Positions 42,285 to 49,444 of a DNA stretch of 58,883 nucleotides are shown in pieces; the stretch's first letter is position 1, and each line of letters starts with the position of its first letter. The position numbers were made by a program, and so were the translations under genes. Below the pieces are notes generated by a model. That model did no database searches. It saw only the letters and a list, made by a program, of their open reading frames with translations, and had not been told where the DNA came from. Source of the stretch: Oxalobacteraceae bacterium UBA6018. Its GTDB lineage: Bacteria; Pseudomonadota; Gammaproteobacteria; Burkholderiales; Burkholderiaceae_D. Location of the stretch: contig DIZW01000095.1 of assembly GCA_002428015.1 (NCBI GenBank), positions 318 to 59,200 of the forward strand, read 5' to 3'.

Positions 42285-43979
42285 ATGAACCAACCAGTCA
42301 TTCCGATCGCCGTACAGGGCAGTACCCGCCAGCGCAAACGCCAGGCCCCCAAGGGCCGGCGGGTCGACCCGCAAGCCCTGCTCGAGGTGCAGGGCCTGCT
42401 CAAGGACGCGTCGCGCCAGAGCGACCTGCTCATCGAGCACCTGCACAAGATCCAGGACGCCTATGGCTGCCTGTCCACCGCGCACCTGGCGGCGCTGGCG
42501 CAGGAAATGCGCATGGCCCAGACCGAGGTCTACGAGGTGGCCAGCTTCTACCACCACTTCGACCTCGTGCGCGAGGGCGAGGCGGCGCCCGCCGCGCTCA
42601 CGGTGCGCGTGTGCGACGGCCTGTCGTGCGAGATGGCCGGCGCGCGCGAACTGCTGGCGCGCCTGCCGGCCATCCTGGGCGCCGGCGTGCGGGTGCTGGC
42701 CGCGCCCTGCATCGGCCGCTGCGAACAGGCCCCGGCGGTGGCCGTGGGCCAGCATCCGGTGGCCCGGGCCAGCTGCGAGTCGGTGGCCGCGGCGGTGGCC
42801 GCCGGATCCACCACCGATGAGCCGCGCGGCTTCGTCGACTACGACGCCTACCGGGCCGGCGGCGGCTACGCCCTGCTGCGCGACTGCGTGGCCGGCGTGC
42901 GCGACGCCGAGTCAATCATCGCGGCGATGGAGCATTCCGGCCTGCGCGGCCTGGGCGGCGCCGGCTTTCCGGCCGGGCGCAAATGGCGCATCGTGCGCGC
43001 CGAACCGGCCCCGCGCCTGATGGCGGTCAACATCGACGAGGGCGAACCGGGCACCTTCAAGGACCGCTATTACCTCGAGCGCGATCCGCACCGCTTCATC
43101 GAAGGCGCGCTGATCGCCGGCTGGGTGACGGACGTGGAGACCATCTTCATCTACCTGCGCGACGAATACCACGGCTGCCGCGCCCTGCTCGAGGCCGAGC
43201 TGGCGCGCCTGCGCGCCGACCCGCCGGTCCCAAGCATGCCCAAGCTGGTGCTGCGGCGCGGCGCCGGCGCCTACATTTGCGGCGAGGAGTCGGCCATGAT
43301 CGAGTCGATCGAGGGCAAGCGCGGCATGCCGCGCCTGCGCCCGCCCTACGTGGCCCAGGTCGGCCTGTTCGGCCTGCCCACGCTGGAGCACAACTTCGAG
43401 ACCCTGCACTGGGTGCGCGACATCCTCGAACGCGGTCCCGACTGGTTCGCCGGCCAGGGCGCCAACGGCCGCAAGGGCCTGCGCTCGTTCTCGGTGTCGG
43501 GCCGGGTGCGCGAGCCGGGCGTGAAGCTGGCGCCGGCCGGCATCACGGTGCAGCAGCTGATCGACGACTACTGCGGCGGCATGGCCGAGGGCCATACCTT
43601 CTACGCCTACCTGCCGGGCGGCGCCTCGGGCGGCATCCTGCCGGCCTCGCTCAACGCCATCCCGCTCGACTTCGACACCCTCCAGCCCTACGGCTGCTTC
43701 ATCGGCTCGGCCGCGGTGGTGGTGCTGTCGGAGCACGACACGGCCGCCGACGCCGCGCGCAACACGCTCAAGTTCTTCAAGCACGAGTCCTGCGGCCAGT
43801 GCACGCCATGCCGGGTCGGCACCGCCAAGGCGGTCAGCCTGCTTGCCGCGCCGAAGTGGGACACCGCGCTGCTGGGCGAACTGTCGCAGGTCATGCGCGA
43901 CGCCTCGATCTGCGGGCTGGGGCAGGCCGCGCCCAACCCCTTCGACTGCGTGATCAAATACTTCCCTCATGAGTTGTGA
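42285..43979 (+). CDS. Formate dehydrogenase beta subunit, fused NuoE-NuoF type
   Basis: 564 residues. Residues 1-160 are a NuoE-like [2Fe-2S] domain (YEVASFYHHFD, VCDGLSCEMAGA, APCIGRCEQAPAV). From about 165 a NuoF-like diaphorase follows with GLRGLGGAGFPAGRKWRIVR, NIDEGEPGTFKDRYYLERDPH (FMN/NAD site), GAGAYICGEESAMIESIEGKRG, and the [4Fe-4S] ligands in HESCGQCTPCRVGT near residue 502. A two-polypeptide layout with NuoE and NuoF fused is that of the tungsten FDH1 of Methylobacterium, in contrast to the three-gene Fds type. It passes electrons from the alpha subunit to NAD+. The alpha gene follows after 18 bases. Confidence 0.88.
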   Translation: MNQPVIPIAVQGSTRQRKRQAPKGRRVDPQALLEVQGLLKDASRQSDLLIEHLHKIQDAYGCLSTAHLAALAQEMRMAQTEVYEVASFYHHFDLVREGEAAPAALTVRVCDGLSCEMAGARELLARLPAILGAGVRVLAAPCIGRCEQAPAVAVGQHPVARASCESVAAAVAAGSTTDEPRGFVDYDAYRAGGGYALLRDCVAGVRDAESIIAAMEHSGLRGLGGAGFPAGRKWRIVRAEPAPRLMAVNIDEGEPGTFKDRYYLERDPHRFIEGALIAGWVTDVETIFIYLRDEYHGCRALLEAELARLRADPPVPSMPKLVLRRGAGAYICGEESAMIESIEGKRGMPRLRPPYVAQVGLFGLPTLEHNFETLHWVRDILERGPDWFAGQGANGRKGLRSFSVSGRVREPGVKLAPAGITVQQLIDDYCGGMAEGHTFYAYLPGGASGGILPASLNAIPLDFDTLQPYGCFIGSAAVVVLSEHDTAADAARNTLKFFKHESCGQCTPCRVGTAKAVSLLAAPKWDTALLGELSQVMRDASICGLGQAAPNPFDCVIKYFPHEL

Positions 43980-43997
43980 ACCTGACATGGTCCTCCA

Positions 43998-46823
43998 ATG
44001 AACGCCATCACCCGACCCGGGCGCGCCGCCCTCTCCGGCGCACCCGTCACCTTTGAGCTGAACGGGCGCGCGGTGCACGCCCACGCCAACGAGACCCTGA
44101 TCGAAGTGGCCGACCGCGAAGGCGTGGCCATCCCGCGCCTGTGCTACAAGGAAGGCATGGACGTGGCCGGCAACTGCCGCTCCTGCATGGTCGAAATCGA
44201 CGGCGAACGGGTACTGGCGCCGTCGTGCTGCCGCCACCCGGTCAACGGCATGAAGGTCGTCACCGACAGCGCGCGCGCCGTGGCCGCGCAAAAAATGGTG
44301 CTCGAACTGCTCATGGCGGACATGCCCGAGACGGCCTACACCCGCCACAACGAGCTCGACCAATGGGCCCGCGCCCTCGGCGTGGGCAAGCCGCGCTTCG
44401 GCGCGCGCGCCCAGCCGCGCCAGGACGCCTCGCACGCGGCCATCACCGTCAATCTGGACGCCTGCATCCAGTGCACGCGCTGCGTGCGCGCCTGCCGCGA
44501 CGAGCAGGTCAACGACGTGATCGGCCTGGCCTCGCGCGGCCAGGGCACCAAGATCGTGTTCGACATGGACGACCCGATGGGCGACTCCACCTGCGTGGGC
44601 TGCGGCGAATGCGTGCAGGCCTGCCCGACCGGCGCGCTGATGCCGGCGCGCGAAGTGGCCCTGGCCACGCCCGACGCGCGGGTCGACTCGGTGTGTCCGT
44701 ATTGCGGCGTGGGCTGCCAGCTGACCTACAACGTCAAGGACAACCAAATCCTGTTCGTGGAAGGCCGCGACGGCCCGGCCAACCAGTCGCGCCTGTGCGT
44801 CAAGGGCCGCTACGGCTTCGACTACGCCAACCATCCGCAGCGCCTGACGGTGCCGCTGATCCGCCGCGCCGACGCGCCCAAGCGCGGCGACTTCACCATG
44901 GACCCCGAGCGCGTGCTCGACGTGTTCCGCGAGGCCAGCTGGGAAGAGGCGCTGGCGCTGGCCGGCGGCAAGCTGGCCGCCATCCGCGACACCCACGGCA
45001 AGCGCGCGCTGGCCGGCTTCGGCTCGGCCAAGGGCAGCAACGAGGAAGCCTACCTGTTCCAGAAGCTGGTGCGTACCGGCTTCGGCAGCAACAACGTCGA
45101 CCATTGCACGCGCCTGTGCCACGCCTCCTCGGTGTCGGCGCTGCTCGAAGGGATAGGCTCGGGGGCGGTGTCGAACCCGGTGATGGACGTGACGCGGGCC
45201 GAGGTGGTGATCGTGATCGGCGCCAACCCGACCGTCAATCACCCGGTGGCCGCCACCTGGATCAAGAACGCCATCGCAAACGGCACCAAGGTGGTGCTGT
45301 GCGACCCGCGCCGTTCTGACCTGGCGCGCAGCGCCCACCGCTACCTGCAGTTCAAGCCCGACACCGACGTGGCCCTGCTCAACGCCATGATGCACGTGAT
45401 CGTCAGCGAGAACCTGGTCGACGCGGACTTCATCGCCAGCCGCACCATCGGCTACGCGGAGCTGGCGGCCAACGTGGCCGGCTACAGCCCCGAGCTGATG
45501 GCGCCCATCTGCGGCATCGACGCCGACACGATCCGCTACGTGGCGCGCCTGTACGCCACCGCGAAGGCGTCCATGATCCTGTGGGGGATGGGCATTTCGC
45601 AGCACATCCACGGCACCGACAACGCGCGCTGCCTGATCGCGCTCTCGCTCATGACCGGCCAGATCGGCCGCCCCGGCACCGGCCTGCATCCGCTGCGCGG
45701 CCAGAACAATGTGCAGGGCGCCTCCGACGCCGGCCTGATTCCGATGATGTTCCCGGACTACCAGCGGGTGGACGACCCGGGCGCGCACGCGCGCTTCGAG
45801 GCCGCCTGGGGCACCCCGCTCGACAGCCAGCCCGGCCTGACGGTGGTGGAGATCATGCACGCCATCGGCCATGGCGACATCCGCGGCATGTACATCATGG
45901 GCGAGAACCCGGCCATGTCCGACCCGGACGTGAACCACGCCCGCAACGCCCTGGCCGCGCTCGAGCACCTGGTGGTGCAGGACATATTCCTCACCGAGAC
46001 CGCCTACCTGGCCGACGTGATCCTGCCCGCCTCCGCCTTCCCGGAAAAGACCGGCAGCTTCACCAATACCGACCGCCTGGTGCAACTGGGGCGCCAGGCG
46101 CTGCAGCCGCCTGGCGACGCGCGCCAGGACCTGTGGATCATCATGCAGATGGCCGCGCGGCTGGGCCTGGACTGGCGCTACACCCACGTCGGGCAGGTGT
46201 TCGACGAGATGCGCCGCCTGATGCCCAACATCGCCGGCATCACGTGGGAGCGCCTGGAGCGCGACGGCGCCGTGGCCTACCCCTGCCTGCACGAAGGCGA
46301 CCCCGGCGACGCGGTGGTCTTCACCGACCATTTCCCGCGCGAGGGCGGACGGGCACGCTTCGTGCCGGCCGATATCATCCCGGCCGACGAGCGCCCCGAC
46401 GCCGCCTATCCGATGGTGCTCATCACCGGGCGCCAGCTGGAGCACTGGCACACCGGCAGCATGACGCGCCGCACGGCGGTGCTCGACGCGCTAGAACCGG
46501 ACCCGGTGGCCCTGGTCCACCCGCTCGACCTGGCGGCCATGGGCGGCGAGCCGGGCGACGTGGTCACCATCGCCTCGCGCCGCGGTCAGGTCAGCCTGTA
46601 CGCGCGCGCCGACGACAGCTCGCCGCGCGGCGCCGTGTTCGTCCCGTTCTGCTACTACGAGGCGGCCATCAACCGGCTCACCAACGACGCGCTGGACCCG
46701 GTCGCCAAGATCCCCGAGTTCAAGTACTGCGCGATCCGCGTCAGCCTGGGCGGCGAGGTGGCGGCGCAGACCAGCTTCGGCGGCGGCCAGCGCATGGCCG
46801 CGCTGCAGGAGGAGCCGCGCTGA
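43998..46823 (+). CDS. fdhF: Formate dehydrogenase alpha subunit (NAD-linked, Mo/W-bis-MGD)
   Basis: 941 residues. A NuoG-like [2Fe-2S] N-terminus (CYKEGMDVAGNCRSCMVE), two [4Fe-4S] motifs in a ferredoxin domain (CIQCTRCVRAC, CVGCGECVQACP), then the catalytic subunit with CPYCGVGCQLTYNVKDN. The metal ligand is cysteine (Cys374) in NVDHCTRLCHASSV, followed by His as in formate dehydrogenases, so no selenocysteine is used. GMGISQHIHGTDNARCLIALSLMTGQIGRPGTGLHPLRGQNNVQGASD and a C-terminal molybdopterin dinucleotide domain (LITGRQLEHWHTGSMTRR) complete it. It reduces CO2/oxidises formate with NAD through the beta subunit. Tungsten versus molybdenum cannot be decided from sequence alone. Confidence 0.93.
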   Translation: MNAITRPGRAALSGAPVTFELNGRAVHAHANETLIEVADREGVAIPRLCYKEGMDVAGNCRSCMVEIDGERVLAPSCCRHPVNGMKVVTDSARAVAAQKMVLELLMADMPETAYTRHNELDQWARALGVGKPRFGARAQPRQDASHAAITVNLDACIQCTRCVRACRDEQVNDVIGLASRGQGTKIVFDMDDPMGDSTCVGCGECVQACPTGALMPAREVALATPDARVDSVCPYCGVGCQLTYNVKDNQILFVEGRDGPANQSRLCVKGRYGFDYANHPQRLTVPLIRRADAPKRGDFTMDPERVLDVFREASWEEALALAGGKLAAIRDTHGKRALAGFGSAKGSNEEAYLFQKLVRTGFGSNNVDHCTRLCHASSVSALLEGIGSGAVSNPVMDVTRAEVVIVIGANPTVNHPVAATWIKNAIANGTKVVLCDPRRSDLARSAHRYLQFKPDTDVALLNAMMHVIVSENLVDADFIASRTIGYAELAANVAGYSPELMAPICGIDADTIRYVARLYATAKASMILWGMGISQHIHGTDNARCLIALSLMTGQIGRPGTGLHPLRGQNNVQGASDAGLIPMMFPDYQRVDDPGAHARFEAAWGTPLDSQPGLTVVEIMHAIGHGDIRGMYIMGENPAMSDPDVNHARNALAALEHLVVQDIFLTETAYLADVILPASAFPEKTGSFTNTDRLVQLGRQALQPPGDARQDLWIIMQMAARLGLDWRYTHVGQVFDEMRRLMPNIAGITWERLERDGAVAYPCLHEGDPGDAVVFTDHFPREGGRARFVPADIIPADERPDAAYPMVLITGRQLEHWHTGSMTRRTAVLDALEPDPVALVHPLDLAAMGGEPGDVVTIASRRGQVSLYARADDSSPRGAVFVPFCYYEAAINRLTNDALDPVAKIPEFKYCAIRVSLGGEVAAQTSFGGGQRMAALQEEPR

Positions 46824-47659
46824 TGCGCCCGACGCTCTCGCACGCCAGCGCCGCGCTCACCCATCCGGTCGAGGTGGTGGACGAGCGCGGACGCCGCTCG
46901 CGCATCCACATCCCGGCCGAGCGTCCGCTCACGGTGTACGTCGACAAGCGCGAACTGGTCACCCTCATGACCTTGGGCGGCGCGCCCGAGGCGCTCACCC
47001 TTGGCTACCTGCGCAACCAGCGCCTGGTGCGCGCCCTCGGCGACATCGTCTCGGTGCAGGTCGACTGGAGCGTGGACGCGGTGGCGGTGGTCACGCGCCA
47101 CGGCATCGCCGACGTGGAAGCGCGCACCGCGAAAAAAGTCGTCACCACCGGCTGCGGCCAGGGTTCGGTGTTCGGCGGCCTGATGGACAACATCGAACAG
47201 ATCACGCTGCCGCCGCACGCGCGCCTGCGCCAGTCGGTGGTATACCGCATCGTCGAGACCATCCGCACCCAGCCGTCGATCTACAAGCAGGCCGGCTCCG
47301 TGCACGGCTGCGCGCTGCTCTCCAGCGACGGGGAGCTGCTGCACTTCATCGAAGACGTGGGCCGCCACAACGCGGTCGACGCCATCGCCGGCCTGATGTG
47401 GCTCGACGGCGTGGGCGGCGCCGACAAGGTGTTCTACACCACCGGCAGATTGACGTCCGAAATGGTGATCAAGGGCGCGCAGATGGGCATCCCCTTCCTG
47501 CTGTCGCGCTCAGGCACCACGCAAATGGGCCACATGGTGGCCGCCAAGGTCGGCATGACGCTGCTGGCGCGCTGCACCGGCAAGCACTTCCTGGCCCTGT
47601 CCGGCGACGAGCGGCTCGACTTCGAACCGCACCTGCTGGAAGCGGCGCTGCCGGCGTGA
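46823..47659 (+). CDS. fdhD: FdhD-family formate dehydrogenase accessory protein
   Basis: 278 residues, start overlapping the alpha stop (TGATG). FdhD features are TVYVDKRELVTLMTLGGAPEALTLGYLRNQRLV, then FIEDVGRHNAVDAIAGLM and FYTTGRLTSEMVIKGAQMGIPFLLSRSGTTQMG near the C-terminus. In E. coli a CxxC pair transfers sulfur from IscS to the cofactor; here the corresponding loop is TTGCGQGS, with only one cysteine (Cys111) and no partner three residues on. It may sulfurate the cofactor by a variant route or mainly act as a chaperone. Translational coupling with the alpha subunit supports a dedicated role. Confidence 0.88.
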   Translation: MRPTLSHASAALTHPVEVVDERGRRSRIHIPAERPLTVYVDKRELVTLMTLGGAPEALTLGYLRNQRLVRALGDIVSVQVDWSVDAVAVVTRHGIADVEARTAKKVVTTGCGQGSVFGGLMDNIEQITLPPHARLRQSVVYRIVETIRTQPSIYKQAGSVHGCALLSSDGELLHFIEDVGRHNAVDAIAGLMWLDGVGGADKVFYTTGRLTSEMVIKGAQMGIPFLLSRSGTTQMGHMVAAKVGMTLLARCTGKHFLALSGDERLDFEPHLLEAALPA

Positions 47660-48357
47660 CCAGCTGGCCCGACGCGGTCGCCGCGGCGTTCGCCTTGCTG
47701 GCGGCGGGCGACGCGGCCCTGTGGCGCATCGTCTGGCTGTCGCTGTCGACCTGCGTCGTGGGGCTGGCAGTGGCCACCCCGCCGGCGATCTTGGGCGGCT
47801 ACCTGCTGGCCACCGTCCGCTTCCGCGCGCGCCGCGCCGTGATCTGGCTGGTGCAGGCGGCCCTGTCGCTGCCCACCGTGCTGGTGGGTCTGGTGCTGTA
47901 CATGCTGCTGTCGCGCCACGGCGTGTTCGGCGCGCTGCACTGGCTGTTCACGCGGCCCGGCCTGATGCTGGGGCAGGCCGTCATCGCGCTGCCGGTGCTG
48001 CTGGCGTACACGCTGGCGGCCGTGCAGGCGGCCGATCCGCGCTACGCCGAAACGGCGCTGGCCCATGGCGCCTCAGGCTGGCGCGTGATGTGGACGGTGC
48101 TGCGCGAAGTGCGCTTCGGCGTGATGGCGGCGGTGATCAGCGCCTTCGGCCGGGTGATCTCCGAGGTCGGCTGCGCGCTCATGGTCGGCGGGAACATCGC
48201 CGGCGAGACGCGCACCATCACCACCGCCATCGCGCTGGAGACGAGCAAGGGCGAATTCGCGCAGGGCATCGCGCTGGGGATGGTGCTCATCGCGCTGGCG
48301 CTGCTGATGAACGGCGCCATGATGGCGCTGCAGGGCGACGCCAGCGGGCGCGCATGA
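47656..48357 (+). CDS. tupB: Tungstate-type ABC transporter permease (TupB-like)
   Basis: 233 residues starting at a GTG that overlaps the fdhD stop (GTGA). About five to six transmembrane helices. The cytoplasmic EAA-type loop and the family signature FGRVISEVGCALMVGGNIAGETRTITTAIALETSKGEFAQGIALG resemble TupB permeases for tungstate. It is coupled to a formate dehydrogenase unit, which supports a tungsten (or molybdenum) supply role. A TupA binding-protein gene is not present next to it, which is unusual. Confidence 0.8.
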   Translation: MTSWPDAVAAAFALLAAGDAALWRIVWLSLSTCVVGLAVATPPAILGGYLLATVRFRARRAVIWLVQAALSLPTVLVGLVLYMLLSRHGVFGALHWLFTRPGLMLGQAVIALPVLLAYTLAAVQAADPRYAETALAHGASGWRVMWTVLREVRFGVMAAVISAFGRVISEVGCALMVGGNIAGETRTITTAIALETSKGEFAQGIALGMVLIALALLMNGAMMALQGDASGRA

Positions 48358-49019
48358 CGACGCCGGCGACGACCCTGCTGACGGTGACGGGCCTGCGCAA
48401 GGCGCACGGCGCGCGCGTGCTGTTCGACCTGGCCGAGCTGACGCTGGCCGCGGCCCAGGCGTATGTGCTCACCGGCGTGAACGGCGCCGGCAAAAGCACG
48501 CTGCTGCGCATCCTGGCGGGGCTGGACACGGCCGACGGCGGGTCCCTCACCTGGCTGGGCGAGGCTTGCGCGCTCACGCCCTACCCGCGCGCGCTGCGCC
48601 AGGCCATCGTGTACGTGCACCAGCATCCGGTCATGTTCTCCACCGGCGTGGAGCACAACGTCGGCTACGGCCTGGCGGCGCGCGGCGTGCCGAAGGCGGC
48701 GCTGCGCGCCGCCGTCGACGAGGCCATCGCCTGGGCCGGCGTGGAACACCTGCGCGACAGCGCGCCGGCGCATTGGTCGGGCGGCGAAAAGCAGCGCGTG
48801 GCGCTGGCCCGCGCCAGGGTGCTGCGGCCCAAACTGCTGCTGCTCGACGAGCCGACCTCGAATCTGGACGGCGCCGCGCGCGAGCAGGTGATCGCCCTCA
48901 TTCCCGCGCTGGTGGCGGCCGGCAGCACGGTCGTGATGGCCTGCCACGACCGCGACCTGATCGGCCTGCCCGGCGTGCGCCGCCTCAAGCTGCGCGACGG
49001 CCGGCTCGAATACCGCTAA
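48354..49019 (+). CDS. tupC: Tungstate-type ABC transporter ATPase (TupC-like)
   Basis: 221 residues, ATG overlapping the permease stop. Walker A GVNGAGKST, Q-loop VYVHQHPVMFSTGVEHNVGYGL, signature HWSGGEKQRVALARA, Walker B LLLLDEPTSNLD and H-switch ACHDRDL are all intact. Short length without a regulatory C-terminal domain fits TupC. It would drive the adjacent permease. It ends the run of overlapping genes fdhF-fdhD-tupB-tupC. Confidence 0.85.
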   Translation: MTTPATTLLTVTGLRKAHGARVLFDLAELTLAAAQAYVLTGVNGAGKSTLLRILAGLDTADGGSLTWLGEACALTPYPRALRQAIVYVHQHPVMFSTGVEHNVGYGLAARGVPKAALRAAVDEAIAWAGVEHLRDSAPAHWSGGEKQRVALARARVLRPKLLLLDEPTSNLDGAAREQVIALIPALVAAGSTVVMACHDRDLIGLPGVRRLKLRDGRLEYR

Positions 49020-49095
49020 GGGCCGGCTCGCGGCGGGCGCGGCGGCTTCGCCTCGACGCCGGCTGGCCGCACAGCCTCCTCGGACCCGCCCGGAC

Positions 49096-49113
49096 GCACG
49101 GCTGCCACCGTGC
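49096..49113. terminator. Hairpin between the FDH operon and the protease locus
   Basis: GCACGG-CTGCCA-CCGTGC is a perfect 6-bp stem with a 6-base loop, between the convergent tupC and small beta-rich protein genes. It is followed by another GC-rich stretch (CCCGGGCCC) and no T run. Confidence 0.35.
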
Positions 49114-49133
49114 CCGGGCCCACCGCGCCGTCC

Positions 49134-49442
49134 CTATTCGGCCACGACGGAAAAGAAGATTTCGCCTTCGTAGTTGTCATCCCATTCGCCGGACCAGTCA
49201 CGCAGGCCGAAGGTGGCCTGGACGGTGACGCGGCGCGGCGCCAGCGGGTCGATGGCCGCTTCGAGACGCACCTCGAGGTCGCCCAGGTGGTGGTCGTCGC
49301 GCGGCGAGAAGGCGACGTCGAAGCCGGTGAGGATGGCGGTGGCCTGGGTGACCCCGGTGGGGAACACCACTTCCGTGCTCTGCTGGCGCGGGCCGTCGCC
49401 GCGGAAGCGGTTGAAGCTGATGGTATCGCTGAGGATTTGCAT
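49134..49442 (-). CDS. Small beta-rich protein, stand-alone module of the protease
   Basis: 102 residues with no signal peptide. The sequence alternates strands (ISFNRF, TEVVFPTGVTQATAILTGFDVAF, LEVRLEAAID, VTVQATFGLRDWSGEWDD, GEIFFSVVAE). The second half, notably FGLRDWSGEWDD followed by a Tyr and a G-x-I strand, is very close to residues 75-105 of the following protease (FGLRDWSGEWDDPYSGNIEFVVLAEL). The strand pattern resembles H-type lectins, which bind GalNAc-like sugars, but I cannot confirm this. It lies two bases after the protease stop on the same strand, so the pair is one transcript. It could be a binding partner, decoy or regulator. Confidence 0.7.
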   Translation of the reverse strand: MQILSDTISFNRFRGDGPRQQSTEVVFPTGVTQATAILTGFDVAFSPRDDHHLGDLEVRLEAAIDPLAPRRVTVQATFGLRDWSGEWDDNYEGEIFFSVVAE

Positions 49443-49444
49443 GA

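Noticed and set aside
42912..46451. Long open frame (about 1180 codons) on the minus strand
   Set aside because: It is the antisense shadow of the formate dehydrogenase genes. The sense frames have complete motifs and overlapping starts and stops.
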